64,000 nucleotides of DNA from JAWSVE01 sp033852115 (lineage in GTDB: Bacteria; Pseudomonadota; Gammaproteobacteria; Pseudomonadales; Cellvibrionaceae), in NCBI GenBank assembly GCA_033852115.1, contig JAWSVE010000005.1:6139-70138 (forward strand), written 5' to 3'. Positions 36,770 to 46,991 of this stretch are shown in pieces. The translations under genes and the position numbers were made by a program. Within the stretch, counting starts at the first letter, position 1, and the number at the start of each line of letters is the position of its first letter. The notes under the pieces were generated by a model. The model saw only the letters and a program-made list of their open reading frames with translations. It was not told the origin of the DNA and made no database searches.

Positions 36770-37570
36770 ATGGAACCGATGTTAACCGTCGCCCTAAACG
36801 CTGCCCGCAAAGCAGCCGTCCTTATCGAACGTGCTAGTGAACGCCTGGATGTGGTCACCGTAGAGAATAAATCGAAGAACGATTTTGTCACCGAGGTCGA
36901 TCGAGCCGCGGAAAAAGAAATACTTTACCACCTAAAAAAAGCCTACCCGCAGCACAATTTTCTAGCTGAAGAATCTGGTGATCACCAAGGCTCAGAAAAT
37001 GACTACCAATGGATCATCGACCCCCTCGACGGCACCACAAACTTTATTCACGGTATACCGCAATACGCAGTGTCCATCGCCTGCGTTCACAAAGGCCGTA
37101 TAGAGCACGCTGTCATTGTCGACCCCATTAAGCGCGAAGAATATACCGCAAGCCGCGGCAAAGGTGCCCAACTAAATGGCCGACGTATTCGCGTATCTGC
37201 CCCTCCAAACCTTGATGCCACATTAATAGGGACTGGCATTCCATTTAGTGGTTTTGCGTTAGAAAACATGGACGCCTACTTAAAGGCGATGGCCGAAATT
37301 GCCGGGCAAACAGCAGGTATCCGCCGAGCGGGCGCCGCGGCCCTTGACCTTGCCTATGTTGCGGCAGGACGCCTAGACGGTTTTTTTGAAATGAACTTAA
37401 AACCTTGGGATATTGCGGCCGGAGTACTATTAGTCAAGGAAGCAGGTGGAATGGTGTCGGATTTTAAAGGTGCCGACAACCATATGAAAACCGGCCATGT
37501 TGTTGCCGCACCGCCAAAAGTATTTAAGCAGTTACTCCCTATTACGCAAAAACACTTGGGTTACCTCTAG
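36770..37570 (+). CDS. suhB: inositol-1-monophosphatase family protein SuhB
   Basis: A 266-residue member of the Mg-dependent inositol monophosphatase family. I start at the ATG 36770 (MEPMLTVAL), which has AGGTGA at good spacing; the GTG at 36758 would add four residues. Metal ligands lie in EESGDH near residue 68, IDPLDGTTN near 85-93 and PWDIAAG near 216. In E. coli SuhB also acts as an rRNA antitermination factor with NusA. It is next to trmJ in the conserved order. Confidence 0.96.
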   Translation: MEPMLTVALNAARKAAVLIERASERLDVVTVENKSKNDFVTEVDRAAEKEILYHLKKAYPQHNFLAEESGDHQGSENDYQWIIDPLDGTTNFIHGIPQYAVSIACVHKGRIEHAVIVDPIKREEYTASRGKGAQLNGRRIRVSAPPNLDATLIGTGIPFSGFALENMDAYLKAMAEIAGQTAGIRRAGAAALDLAYVAAGRLDGFFEMNLKPWDIAAGVLLVKEAGGMVSDFKGADNHMKTGHVVAAPPKVFKQLLPITQKHLGYL

Positions 37571-37624
37571 GTTATCGGCAGCTCCAGCAATCTGCCCAAT
37601 AAAGTCTCAACAAACGAGCAGCTA

Positions 37625-39664
37625 TTAGTCGACTTCGACCTGAAGCTGCTCGCTCTCATTGAGGATCAAGTTGAGCGTATCGATTAGCTCTCTGAACACA
37701 AGAGGTTTAGTCAGATAAGATCGGAAGCCCGCTTTTAACCCGCGATCAATATCATGGGCCATCGCATTTGCCGAAAGTGCAATCACGGGGATCCCAATCG
37801 TTGAAGGGTCTTGTTGAAGGACCTTAAGCGCCTCATAGCCATCAAGCCCAGGCAAGTTGATATCAAGAATAATGATATCTGGCTGTTCCGTTCGCGCCAT
37901 AAACAAACCACTAAACGCTTCGTTTGCTGTGAGCAATTCGATTTGCTCAAAACGATCCAACAACTGTTCCATCAAACGTAAATTGGACGCGTTGTCCTCA
38001 ATATACAGCACACGTTTATTAATCTGGCTGCTGAATTCAATATCGCCTTGCGGTTCCACTGTTTGACTAGCCGATTTCGATTTGTCAGCCGTCCACTCTT
38101 CCGAGCGCACCAGGGTCACGCCAAAACAAGTCCCCTCTCCGAGGCGGCTACAAAAATCCAACTCGCCCCCCATCATTTCGACAAGTTGTTTAGTAATGAC
38201 TAGCCCGACACCCGATCCCTCGGTGGTACTATCTTCCGCCCCTAAACGATTAAACGGTTCAAATACTGCTTCTTTTTGCGAATCAGGAATACCATACCCG
38301 GTATCTTGAACTTGGATAATAAGTGTGTGATCGTCATTGGCTAAAAATGATATATCTACTGAGCCTTGATCACGATTGTATTTGATACCGTTACTAATAA
38401 GGTTGAGTAATACTTGTTTCAACCGCACCGCATCTGCATGGATGTAGATAGTTTCTAGCCCTGCTGTATTCACATTGAGCTCAATTCCGCGTTCATCAGC
38501 CTGAGGCTGCATTAACACAACACACTCTTCAACCACTCGAATGGGTAAGACAGGTTCAAGTGATAACGTTATATTCCCAGACTCAATTTTAGCAAGATCC
38601 AATACATCATTGATCAGCTGCAACAAATGCTGACCTGCCTTGCGAATCTCACGAATATTTTCCCGCTGCCCATGGGTTATGTTTTGCTCGAAGTCGAACA
38701 GCTGTGAAAAGCCCAAGATAGCATTCAGCGGGGTGCGTAGCTCGTGACTCATACTGGATAAAAATTCTGACTTAGCCTGGTTCGCTCGCTCGGCAGCCTC
38801 TTTAGCTTTTAACATCCCGGCCTCGGCATTTTTCAGCGCTGTGATATCCATATTGGTGCCGGAAAAGGCCAGCATATTCCCTTCGTCGTCAAAGGTTGCT
38901 TGTCCTCTAGCGCGAATCCAATATTGCTTGCCGCCCCCTCCCATAACTCGATACTCGACATCAAAGGGCTCTTCGTTTCGGGCGTGCTTTTTCAACGCAT
39001 CACGAAACATATTGATATCTTCAGGGTGAATCTGATTTTGGAAGCTCTTAAAGTAGTCGACCCCTTTGTGCATATCGCCTTCATTGACAGGCAAACCGAT
39101 CTGTTCAAAGCAGCGTTTAGAGAAAAAGAAATTATTATCTTCCGACGACCACTCCCAAATACCATCGTTTGAAGAGTTAATTATTCGCCACTGCCTAGCT
39201 TCACTTCGCCGAGCCAGGTCTTCCGCATTCTTAAGGCGGGTCACATCAAAGTTAATACCAGATAGAAAAACTACCCGCCCGCGTTCATCCCGGACAGAAT
39301 CTGCCAGACATTGCGTCCATAGATAGCTTCCATCCTTTGCTTTTACCCGCCACGTGCCATCAATTTTTGCTTTGGTTTTCATGTGACGAACGACGCCCGC
39401 TTTTGCTTCCTCCAGATCGTCCGGGTGGATCAATTCACTAATTTGATCGGCGTGTGTAATATTGGGGGCGTCGTCTTCACCATAGCCGAGCAGATCCCAA
39501 AACTCTCCGCTCCAATCGAAATCATTGTTACGTAAATCCCACTCCCAAAAGCCGTAACCACTACTGGAATTAAAAATTCGTAAGTGGCGCGCTACCATCG
39601 CCTTTAACTCGTCGATACCCAATGAATCGAGTTCTTCGTCGGACATCCAAATTCGTTTAGCCAT
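37625..39664 (-). CDS. hybrid PAS sensor histidine kinase with receiver domain
   Basis: A 679-residue soluble kinase. I start at the ATG 39664 (MAKRIWMSDEELD) rather than at a GTG 18 codons upstream. Two PAS/PAC modules cover about 35-150 and 160-285. The HisKA phospho-histidine is His307 in MSHELRTPL. HATPase_c follows (LISNGIKYN, DTGYGIPD, GSGVGLVI). A C-terminal receiver has phospho-Asp601 in IILDINLPG and Lys in LTKPL. No transmembrane helix is seen, so it senses an internal signal. No dedicated partner is adjacent. Confidence 0.93.
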   Translation of the reverse strand: MAKRIWMSDEELDSLGIDELKAMVARHLRIFNSSSGYGFWEWDLRNNDFDWSGEFWDLLGYGEDDAPNITHADQISELIHPDDLEEAKAGVVRHMKTKAKIDGTWRVKAKDGSYLWTQCLADSVRDERGRVVFLSGINFDVTRLKNAEDLARRSEARQWRIINSSNDGIWEWSSEDNNFFFSKRCFEQIGLPVNEGDMHKGVDYFKSFQNQIHPEDINMFRDALKKHARNEEPFDVEYRVMGGGGKQYWIRARGQATFDDEGNMLAFSGTNMDITALKNAEAGMLKAKEAAERANQAKSEFLSSMSHELRTPLNAILGFSQLFDFEQNITHGQRENIREIRKAGQHLLQLINDVLDLAKIESGNITLSLEPVLPIRVVEECVVLMQPQADERGIELNVNTAGLETIYIHADAVRLKQVLLNLISNGIKYNRDQGSVDISFLANDDHTLIIQVQDTGYGIPDSQKEAVFEPFNRLGAEDSTTEGSGVGLVITKQLVEMMGGELDFCSRLGEGTCFGVTLVRSEEWTADKSKSASQTVEPQGDIEFSSQINKRVLYIEDNASNLRLMEQLLDRFEQIELLTANEAFSGLFMARTEQPDIIILDINLPGLDGYEALKVLQQDPSTIGIPVIALSANAMAHDIDRGLKAGFRSYLTKPLVFRELIDTLNLILNESEQLQVEVD

Positions 39665-40234
39665 TGTGTTTATTTTCCGGTCATTCAATATTGCGCTAGT
39701 CGCGAGGACGAGCCCCACGATACAGCTTAACGTTTTTCAGCCGCGCCCTTTAGTTAATACGCCTTTCCAACTTAGTTAATACACCTTTCCAACCTAACAA
39801 CTCGGTGACTTGTGCCTATACTCAAAATAAAGGTCCTGAATAAGGACCATATTGGAATGGAGAAAACGCATGCTATCAACAATAGGCCAAGTCTTCATTA
39901 CGCTTGCTGAGAATTTGATCCCATTTGATATTGATTCAAACCACCCGACCGCACTATCTACTGATAGAAAAATCAGCACACACATCCCACAAAACGATTT
40001 TAGCGCCACGCCTGGTGACGAGAAAGTCCTTAACCCACCAGCTTCTTCACAGCAACTTCACTAACGCTACCCATTCGCTCGTACAACATTCGAAAATCAA
40101 TAGGGCATATCCAATAATTGAAAGGTTTTCGTATCTGTGTGTGGCAAGCCAATAGCTCATGACTACACTTAAATGAGCATACTTCACAATATGGGGCCGC
40201 TAACCATCCCCTAATTGAGATATACCAGCACTCG
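39665..40234. other. intergenic stretch with a short tandem repeat
   Basis: About 570 bases between two divergent genes. It holds two tandem 22-base units (39750-39793). It also holds a possible 64-codon frame, ATG at 39870 with a GGAG nearby, ending at 40064, whose product resembles nothing I know. The promoters of both neighbours must lie here. Confidence 0.4.
39750..39793. repeat. two tandem 22-bp units
   Basis: Two head-to-tail copies of a 22-base unit beginning TTAGTTAATAC and ending CTTTCCAAC (39750-39771 and 39772-39793), differing at one base. They lie about 90 bases upstream of the kinase start and could be a regulator site or a slippage duplication. Confidence 0.85.
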
Positions 40235-41272
40235 ATGTATAGGATAACGAGCATTAACAGGGAACGCACCTCTCACGCCAACCAGAGAAATCATGTTGCC
40301 GTCAAGCTTCGCCTGCCATATGAGCCCAGGCAACGTCGCAGTGGAGCAATCGCGCGCTCAGCGTTTGCTACCCTTGCGGCGTGCTGTGCGATGCTGATGA
40401 GTTCTCTGGCCTTGAGTGAAAACCGGCTCACCGTGCTCTATCCAGAAATTCGAGACCCTTACCGACAAATTTTCATGCACATGATAGAGGGAATCGAAGA
40501 AGCCTCCTCTATTCCTGTCATCGCACATGAACTCGCCCGAGGCGAAACTGAACAAACTGTTGGAGAATTGATTTCTCAAGGGTCCAACGCAGGCGTTATT
40601 GCCCTAGGGAAACGCAGCATTGATGCGCTTGGCAAGCAACAGAGCATCCCTATCATTATGGGTGCAGCCATCCTAAAGCCCGACACCAGTCACTACATCG
40701 GCATCACCTTGAACCCCGACCCATCCCAGGTCTTTGGTCTAGCTGTAGAGTTGCAACCTAACCTCAAAAACATTTACGTCGTTTACAACCCCAGCTTAAG
40801 CGACTGGACGATCCAACAAGCCGCCAAACAAGCTAAAGCGCTAGGGTTAACGCTTCACACCTACCCAGTCGACAGTATGCAAGATGCCGCCATGGCCTAT
40901 CGAACGATCCAAGAAAGCATGAATTCGGACACCGACGGTCTGTGGCTTCCAATTGGCGCACCTTCGAGGGATAAATCGATTTTACAGCGAATTCTTGAAA
41001 CTGCCTGGGCCAAAAACCAAATGGTATTTTCGAGCAACTTGTCTGACGTGAAGCGCGGCGCACTGTTTGCGCTATATCCCAACAATTTTGGCATGGGTAA
41101 AGATCTCGTCCGCTTACTTGAAACTGCCTCAACGAGCGAGATCGAGAAAAACCATATTGCGTTTTCGACGTCACTTAACAAAGCCGTAAATCGGCGCGCG
41201 GCCGAACACCTGGGCATTCGTTTAACCAAGAATGATCTAGAAGCTTATGAATTTGTATATCCATCTAAATAG
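40235..41272 (+). CDS. ABC transporter substrate-binding-like protein (DUF534 type), solitary
   Basis: A 345-residue frame. After a basic N-terminal stretch a hydrophobic segment (about residues 43-60, ending SSLALSEN) suggests export. The mature part is a two-lobed periplasmic binding fold of the ABC_sub_bind family (VIALGKRSIDAL, GITLNPDPSQV, IYVVYNPSLSDW). No permease or ATPase gene is near. Its stop touches the start of the giant sensor kinase, so it most likely hands a ligand signal to that kinase. The exact start is uncertain because the first 40 residues are an odd leader. Confidence 0.8.
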   Translation: MYRITSINRERTSHANQRNHVAVKLRLPYEPRQRRSGAIARSAFATLAACCAMLMSSLALSENRLTVLYPEIRDPYRQIFMHMIEGIEEASSIPVIAHELARGETEQTVGELISQGSNAGVIALGKRSIDALGKQQSIPIIMGAAILKPDTSHYIGITLNPDPSQVFGLAVELQPNLKNIYVVYNPSLSDWTIQQAAKQAKALGLTLHTYPVDSMQDAAMAYRTIQESMNSDTDGLWLPIGAPSRDKSILQRILETAWAKNQMVFSSNLSDVKRGALFALYPNNFGMGKDLVRLLETASTSEIEKNHIAFSTSLNKAVNRRAAEHLGIRLTKNDLEAYEFVYPSK

Positions 41273-41280
41273 TGGTGCTG

Positions 41281-44200
41281 ATGACTAACCCATTTCAGCA
41301 ATTACAAGCGAAGATGAGTTTTCGCCAACTAATAATCCTAGTCATTACACTAGGCATTATTTGCTTGGCTATTGCCTCTTCAATCATTATTTCGACGATT
41401 ACAGAACGAAAACTCAACAACCTACTTCAAGAAGAAGGCACAACGATAGCCGAAAATTTCGCTACCCAAAGTACCCTTGCCTTGTTATACCAAAGTAGCG
41501 AAACCGCCGCTGACGCCGTATCGAATTTACTGGCATTTCCAAGTGTTAGTGGGGGAAGCATTATTACAGCCAGTGGAGAAATATTGTTTCAACAGGGGGA
41601 TAAATCAAGCAACCATATTCCCAACGATAGCTTCGAAACAATTGTCGAAACTGAAAACGCGTGGTATTTCCGTAAGCCGGTATACGCAGGCAATGATTCA
41701 TTGAATGACGATTCAGCGGCCCTTGTTGACCTGAATAACCTTGAAAGCGAGCAAGAACTTGCTGGGTTTGTCGAAATTGTTATTAGTAAGGACGCAATGC
41801 GTGCATTAAGCACGAGCCTTTCGAAAAACAACTTAATCGTGTCAGCGATCGCTGCCAGCCTTCTGCTTATTGCTCTATACGGTATAACTAATCTAGTAAC
41901 CAAACCAATTCGCGCTCTTTCTCAAGAAATGAACCGAGCCGAGCGAGGTGACTCAGGTATCCGAGCTACGCTCGCAGGCTCGAAAGATATCATCGCGATG
42001 GAAGTTGCCTTCAACACAATGATGGAAACATTGGAATCGCGTGAAGACGAGCTAAAAAGAGCCCGCGATACCGCGTTAGCTTCCGCCCGAGTGAAGGGTG
42101 AATTCGCCACGACGGTTAGTCATGAGCTACGTACGCCGATGAATGGCGTCATGGGTATGCTGGAGCTGTTAAATGCAATGGATCTAACAGAGGAACAAAA
42201 GGAGTACATCAATATTGCTCGCACTTCGGGTGAAGAGCTACTGGTACTTATTGATGACATCCTCGACTTCTCGAAAATTGAATCTGGGAAACTTAAACTT
42301 CACAGCAGTTTATTCGACCCCATTGAGATGGTTAGAGGTATCACTGAACTTCTTTCACCTCAAGCTCAGCAGAAAAAATTGTCGATCAATTATCAAATCG
42401 ACGAAAGTGTTCCTAAGTCACTGTTCGCAGACTCAGGAAGAATAAGACAAGTACTGATCAACCTGGTCGGCAATGCAATTAAGTTTACACATCAGGGTAA
42501 TATTGAAATCAGGCTATCGACCACCGAACAAAGCACCTCAAAAACTAGCCATCAAGACAGCAGCCACTCGCAGACATTACTCAAAGTAGAAGTTGAAGAC
42601 AGCGGCATAGGTATCCACAAGGATGCTCAAGAAAAAATCTTCGAAGCCTTTTCTCAAGCGGATGGCTCAACCACACGCGAATTTGGAGGCACAGGGCTCG
42701 GCTTAGCCATTTGCAGTCAGCTCATAAAGTTAATCGGCGGAAAGATAGGTGTTGTTTCAGAACCCAATAAAGGTAGCTGCTTCTGGTTTACAATCCCGAT
42801 TGCCGATGGAAGTGATATGACCCCGAGCACGTCCATTCCGGACGAACTCACTGGGATGCGGGTTCTCATTGTCAGCCGTAGCACAGATAGCTGCCACTCT
42901 CTGATTAACACTTTTGTAGGATGGGAAGCTGCTCAGCGCACCACATCCCATTCTAAAGAGGCACTAACTCTACTGGATTATGCTGCCACTGCGGGAAAAC
43001 CCTATGATGTGGTTGTTATTGACACTCCACTGCCCGGAGGAGACGAAATACAACTGATTCTACGTATTGCGGCTTCGCCAAAATTGTCCAACATTCACGT
43101 GTTACTATTATCGCACACGCCGCAGGATAACCTTCCAGATAACACCACCTGCATGCCGAAATCCCCTAGCACCGCACAGCTCGAGAAAACATTAATCGCA
43201 TTACTGGGAAATGACAAACGTACCACTGAAAAAGTAGCTGCCACGGCTAAAAACCTATCAGGCAGCAAAGTTTTGGTCGTTGAAGATAACAAAACAAATC
43301 AAAAAGTTGCTCAAGGTTTATTAAACAAACTAGGGATCAAGTCTGCAATTAGTGAAAACGGTGCTGAAGCATTAATCGAACTGTCGAAAAATGCATATGA
43401 CCTAGTTTTAATGGATTGCAACATGCCACAAATGAATGGCTATACAGCCAGTCAAATCATTCGTGGCAAAGCCTCAGAGTTTCAGAACATACCGATTATT
43501 GCACTAACTGCACAAGCTGGACCACTTGATGTCAACCGGTGCCTAACGGCAGGGATGAATGACTATCTATCTAAACCCATTTTTCTCGACGCGCTACGCG
43601 AGAAACTGGAACAGTGGTTGGTCGGCAAACATAGCGGCATATCGGAAAGCGGCTCTACGCACAGCAAAGATAGTAGTTCCGGTGAGATTATCGACGATGA
43701 AGATCTAGACCCTGACGCTTTAGATAACTTGCGAGAGCAACTGGGAAGTCAATTTAACGTCTACATCAAGACGTACCTAGAAGACACACCCCGCTATATC
43801 GATAATTTAGCTGCAGCGTTGGCCAACACTGACGATAAACAGGCAAAATACTTTGCGCAGATTATCAAGGGAAGCGCCAGCAACCTGGGCGCGAGAAGCC
43901 TGGAAAAATTATGCTCACACATAACCGGGAATATTAGCCGCTACAGTAAACTAGATATCGACCACCTAGTTGATGAAATACATGCGACTTTTGATAAGGT
44001 ACACAGATCGGTTCTCGAATATGCTTCCGGAATTGATGGCGCCATACCAACAAAGGATGACAAACCTCGTATAATGATTGTGGATGATGATACAAGTTCA
44101 CGTATTATCATGCAGAGTGTTCTGGAAAAAGACGGCTATATCGTTACAGAAGTCAATAATGGCGCTGAAGCGATTCTCGCATGCCAAGAATCCATGCCCG

Positions 44201-45771
44201 ATCTAATCATCATGGATGCCATGATGCCAGTGATGGATGGTTTTACTGCAAGTGAGAGAATCTTGTCTATCAATAGTGACTCACTACCGTCTATATTAAT
44301 GATTACTTCTCTAAACGACGAAGGGACATTAGAGCGCGCCTTTAACGCTGGAGCGACGGACTTCATCTTGAAGCCCATCAATATGACCATTTTGCGACAA
44401 CGTGTATCTCGATTAACACACACAGGCCATATTGATAGACACATTCACCAGCTAGCCTATTACGATAATCTAACCTCCTTGCCCAACAGAACATTTTTTG
44501 TCGAACGCAGTAAAAACTTGCTGGAAAAAGCAATACAGGAACAGGCAATGGTTGCTGTCATGTTCCTGGACTTAGATCGATTCAAATTAATTAACGAATC
44601 AAAAGGGCATGAAGCTGGGGACGTACTTCTCAAAAACTTTTCTAAGCGATTAGAAGGTTGTGTTCGCTCTGCTGACATTGTTGCGAGATTAGGCGGCGAT
44701 GAGTTTACGGTAGTCCTTAGCAACATTAATGATAGAACAGACGCTATCCGTGTAGCCGATAAAATTCTTGAAGAACTTAAAGAGCCAATTGCTTTTCTAG
44801 AACATAAAACATTAGTTTCTAGTAGCATCGGGATCGCCACCTTCCCAGAAGATGGCGACACCATCAATGAACTAATGAAGCACGCCGACACAGCCATGTT
44901 TCATGCGAAAGCTAAAGGTGGAAAATGCTCCATGCTATATTCGAAAAGCATGGAATCCGATATCAACAAGCAAATCGAGCTGGAAGTAGAAATACGCGAC
45001 GCCATCGAACACAATCAATTTGAACTCTATTATCAGCCTCAAATCGATGCTCGCACAGGCGCGCTGTCAGGCATGGAAGCCTTAATACGATGGAATCATC
45101 CCGAGCGAGGATTTATACCACCTTTAGAGTTCATACCTTTTGCTGAACAAAGTGACCTAATCACACGCATTGGCGAGTGGGTTTTAAACGCCGCTTGCAA
45201 TCAGCAAAGCCGTTGGCTAAAGCAAGGCTTTAATCCGGTACCGATTGCAGTGAATGTTTCAGGGCGCGAGCTAAACGGTTCTGTTTTATTCAATCGAGTC
45301 AAAAGCGCACTAGAGAGAACCGAAATTCCACCCTCGCTTATTAAGCTGGAAATCACGGAAGATACACTGGCCGAATGCGACGAGAACACTAGTCAACACT
45401 TACGCGAGTTAAAAAACCTAGGGACTCACCTAGCGATTGATGACTTTGGAACCGGGTATTCATCCCTCAGTTATCTAAAGATGTTTCCTGTCGACACATT
45501 AAAAATTGACCGCAGTTTCGTCCAGGATCTACCCCAAGATGCGAATAGTATTGCCATTATCTCCGGCATCATCGCCCTGGGGCATAGCTTAAATTTAACA
45601 ATCGTCGCGGAGGGGGTAGAGACAGAAGAGCAGCTCAACTGCTTGAGCGAAAATGGATGCGATGTCATCCAGGGCTATTACATGAGCAAGCCATTACCGG
45701 CGCAAGATTTAGAACAATGGATTATCGACAAGAATGTTCACCCCGGCTACGCGAATGGTAACCGAGGCTGA
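41281..45771 (+). CDS. giant hybrid sensor kinase with receiver, HPt-like, GGDEF and EAL domains
   Basis: A 1496-residue membrane protein. Order: helix 1 (about 12-35), periplasmic region, helix 2 (about 185-205), HAMP, HisKA with His281, HATPase_c, a degenerate receiver (IVSR replaces the acidic pocket; Asp581), a good receiver (Asp712), an HPt-like domain where Gln860 stands at the phospho-histidine place (FAQIIKGSA), a third receiver (Asp979), GGDEF (1138-1142, with RSAD inhibitory site five residues before) and EAL (1266-1268, with DDFGTGYS). It should couple a periplasmic signal, probably from the binding protein, to c-di-GMP levels. The ATG at 41281 is chosen over a GTG at 41272. Confidence 0.93.
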   Translation: MTNPFQQLQAKMSFRQLIILVITLGIICLAIASSIIISTITERKLNNLLQEEGTTIAENFATQSTLALLYQSSETAADAVSNLLAFPSVSGGSIITASGEILFQQGDKSSNHIPNDSFETIVETENAWYFRKPVYAGNDSLNDDSAALVDLNNLESEQELAGFVEIVISKDAMRALSTSLSKNNLIVSAIAASLLLIALYGITNLVTKPIRALSQEMNRAERGDSGIRATLAGSKDIIAMEVAFNTMMETLESREDELKRARDTALASARVKGEFATTVSHELRTPMNGVMGMLELLNAMDLTEEQKEYINIARTSGEELLVLIDDILDFSKIESGKLKLHSSLFDPIEMVRGITELLSPQAQQKKLSINYQIDESVPKSLFADSGRIRQVLINLVGNAIKFTHQGNIEIRLSTTEQSTSKTSHQDSSHSQTLLKVEVEDSGIGIHKDAQEKIFEAFSQADGSTTREFGGTGLGLAICSQLIKLIGGKIGVVSEPNKGSCFWFTIPIADGSDMTPSTSIPDELTGMRVLIVSRSTDSCHSLINTFVGWEAAQRTTSHSKEALTLLDYAATAGKPYDVVVIDTPLPGGDEIQLILRIAASPKLSNIHVLLLSHTPQDNLPDNTTCMPKSPSTAQLEKTLIALLGNDKRTTEKVAATAKNLSGSKVLVVEDNKTNQKVAQGLLNKLGIKSAISENGAEALIELSKNAYDLVLMDCNMPQMNGYTASQIIRGKASEFQNIPIIALTAQAGPLDVNRCLTAGMNDYLSKPIFLDALREKLEQWLVGKHSGISESGSTHSKDSSSGEIIDDEDLDPDALDNLREQLGSQFNVYIKTYLEDTPRYIDNLAAALANTDDKQAKYFAQIIKGSASNLGARSLEKLCSHITGNISRYSKLDIDHLVDEIHATFDKVHRSVLEYASGIDGAIPTKDDKPRIMIVDDDTSSRIIMQSVLEKDGYIVTEVNNGAEAILACQESMPDLIIMDAMMPVMDGFTASERILSINSDSLPSILMITSLNDEGTLERAFNAGATDFILKPINMTILRQRVSRLTHTGHIDRHIHQLAYYDNLTSLPNRTFFVERSKNLLEKAIQEQAMVAVMFLDLDRFKLINESKGHEAGDVLLKNFSKRLEGCVRSADIVARLGGDEFTVVLSNINDRTDAIRVADKILEELKEPIAFLEHKTLVSSSIGIATFPEDGDTINELMKHADTAMFHAKAKGGKCSMLYSKSMESDINKQIELEVEIRDAIEHNQFELYYQPQIDARTGALSGMEALIRWNHPERGFIPPLEFIPFAEQSDLITRIGEWVLNAACNQQSRWLKQGFNPVPIAVNVSGRELNGSVLFNRVKSALERTEIPPSLIKLEITEDTLAECDENTSQHLRELKNLGTHLAIDDFGTGYSSLSYLKMFPVDTLKIDRSFVQDLPQDANSIAIISGIIALGHSLNLTIVAEGVETEEQLNCLSENGCDVIQGYYMSKPLPAQDLEQWIIDKNVHPGYANGNRG

Positions 45772-45792
45772 CGTAAAGACCTAAGTGATTAA

Positions 45793-46941
45793 CTAGGGTA
45801 TTTCCTCGAACTCCGCACCCTCTTTCACTGGCACAATCATATCTTCTTTTTGAATATGCAATGCTACAAGCGTATTGGCTGAAACATAGATAGAAGAATA
45901 CGTCCCCACAACAATACCGACAATTAGCGCCAGCGCGAAACCACTAATCGCTTCGCCACCAAAAATAAACAACGCGCCCAGAACCAATAACGTCGTCAGT
46001 GATGTCACCAATGTACGACCAAGGGTCTGAGTAAGGGATGTATTAATAATGTCCATCGGCTCCATCTGGCGAATCTTACGAAAATTTTCTCGAATTCTAT
46101 CGGACACAACAATTGTGTCGTTTAGTGAATAGCCGATCACGGCAAGAATCGCAGCAAATACTGTTAGATCGAAATCAAAATGAAAAAACGAGAAAACACC
46201 CAACGTAATAATGACATCATGAATTAGCGCCGCCACCGCACCAAAGGAAAACTTATACTGAAAACGAAAGGCGACGTAGATCATCACGATCAACAGCGAG
46301 ACTAACATGCCCATCATGGCATTTTCGAACATCTCTGCACCGACTTGCGAATCAACACTTTCACTATAATTCAGCGTCACTTCTTGAGCAGCTGCTTGAG
46401 CCAAGGTATCAACCAACATTGCCGTCATCGCATCGCCAAAAGTTTTCGAGAAATAGACGTTCGTCACACCCTCTTCTTGCTTAACTTCCACTGCATCAAA
46501 AAATTTTGACGGGAACAGCTCACCAACAACCTGCTTGAGGTTATTCGCATCACTCAGCGCCAGCTTAACTTCGTAACCCTGAGTTCGCTTTTCGATTTCA
46601 TTAATGGTTGCGCCAGGTATTAAGGTATTTAAACGCGATGAAATTCCCTCAAGCGCAACATCTTCTAAGGTTCCATGGAAGCGAATCATTACTTCGGTTT
46701 CGGCGCCAAAGTACACGACGGTCGCATCCCTAAAGCCCGCTTCAGTAATTGAGGAGCGTGCCTTATCCAGGTCGGCAGGACTAGAGTATGTAACTTCGAC
46801 CTGTGTTCCGCCTAAGAAGTCCAACCCTAAATTAAGCCCTCGAAATGCCAGCGAAGCAATCGACGCCAAAACCAAAGCTATTGACAAAAAAGCGGCTAGC
46901 TTTCGCTGCCCCATAAAGTTAATAATCTTTGCGTCACTCAT
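45793..46941 (-). CDS. secF: protein translocase subunit SecF
   Basis: A 382-residue six-helix RND-like subunit that works with SecD to pull secreted proteins across the membrane using the proton gradient. The family motif LNLGLDFLGGTQVEV follows helix 1, and the helix 4-5 block AVIGYSLNDTIVVSDRIRE is intact. It is longer than E. coli SecF (323), mostly in the periplasmic loop between helices 1 and 2. It starts 50 bases after secD. Confidence 0.96.
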   Translation of the reverse strand: MSDAKIINFMGQRKLAAFLSIALVLASIASLAFRGLNLGLDFLGGTQVEVTYSSPADLDKARSSITEAGFRDATVVYFGAETEVMIRFHGTLEDVALEGISSRLNTLIPGATINEIEKRTQGYEVKLALSDANNLKQVVGELFPSKFFDAVEVKQEEGVTNVYFSKTFGDAMTAMLVDTLAQAAAQEVTLNYSESVDSQVGAEMFENAMMGMLVSLLIVMIYVAFRFQYKFSFGAVAALIHDVIITLGVFSFFHFDFDLTVFAAILAVIGYSLNDTIVVSDRIRENFRKIRQMEPMDIINTSLTQTLGRTLVTSLTTLLVLGALFIFGGEAISGFALALIVGIVVGTYSSIYVSANTLVALHIQKEDMIVPVKEGAEFEEIP

Positions 46942-46991
46942 ATTATTCTCATCAAAAATTCGTTGTAGATTGCGATTAAAGATAACGCTAA

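Noticed and set aside
37615..37652. CGAGCAGCT/AGCTGCTCG stem at the suhB-kinase junction
   Set aside because: The 9-bp stem spans the kinase stop with a 20-base loop and no T-run; not enough to call a terminator.
39870..40064. 64-codon plus-strand frame with a GGAG ribosome site
   Set aside because: No recognisable feature and weak coding look; mentioned under the intergenic stretch but not called.
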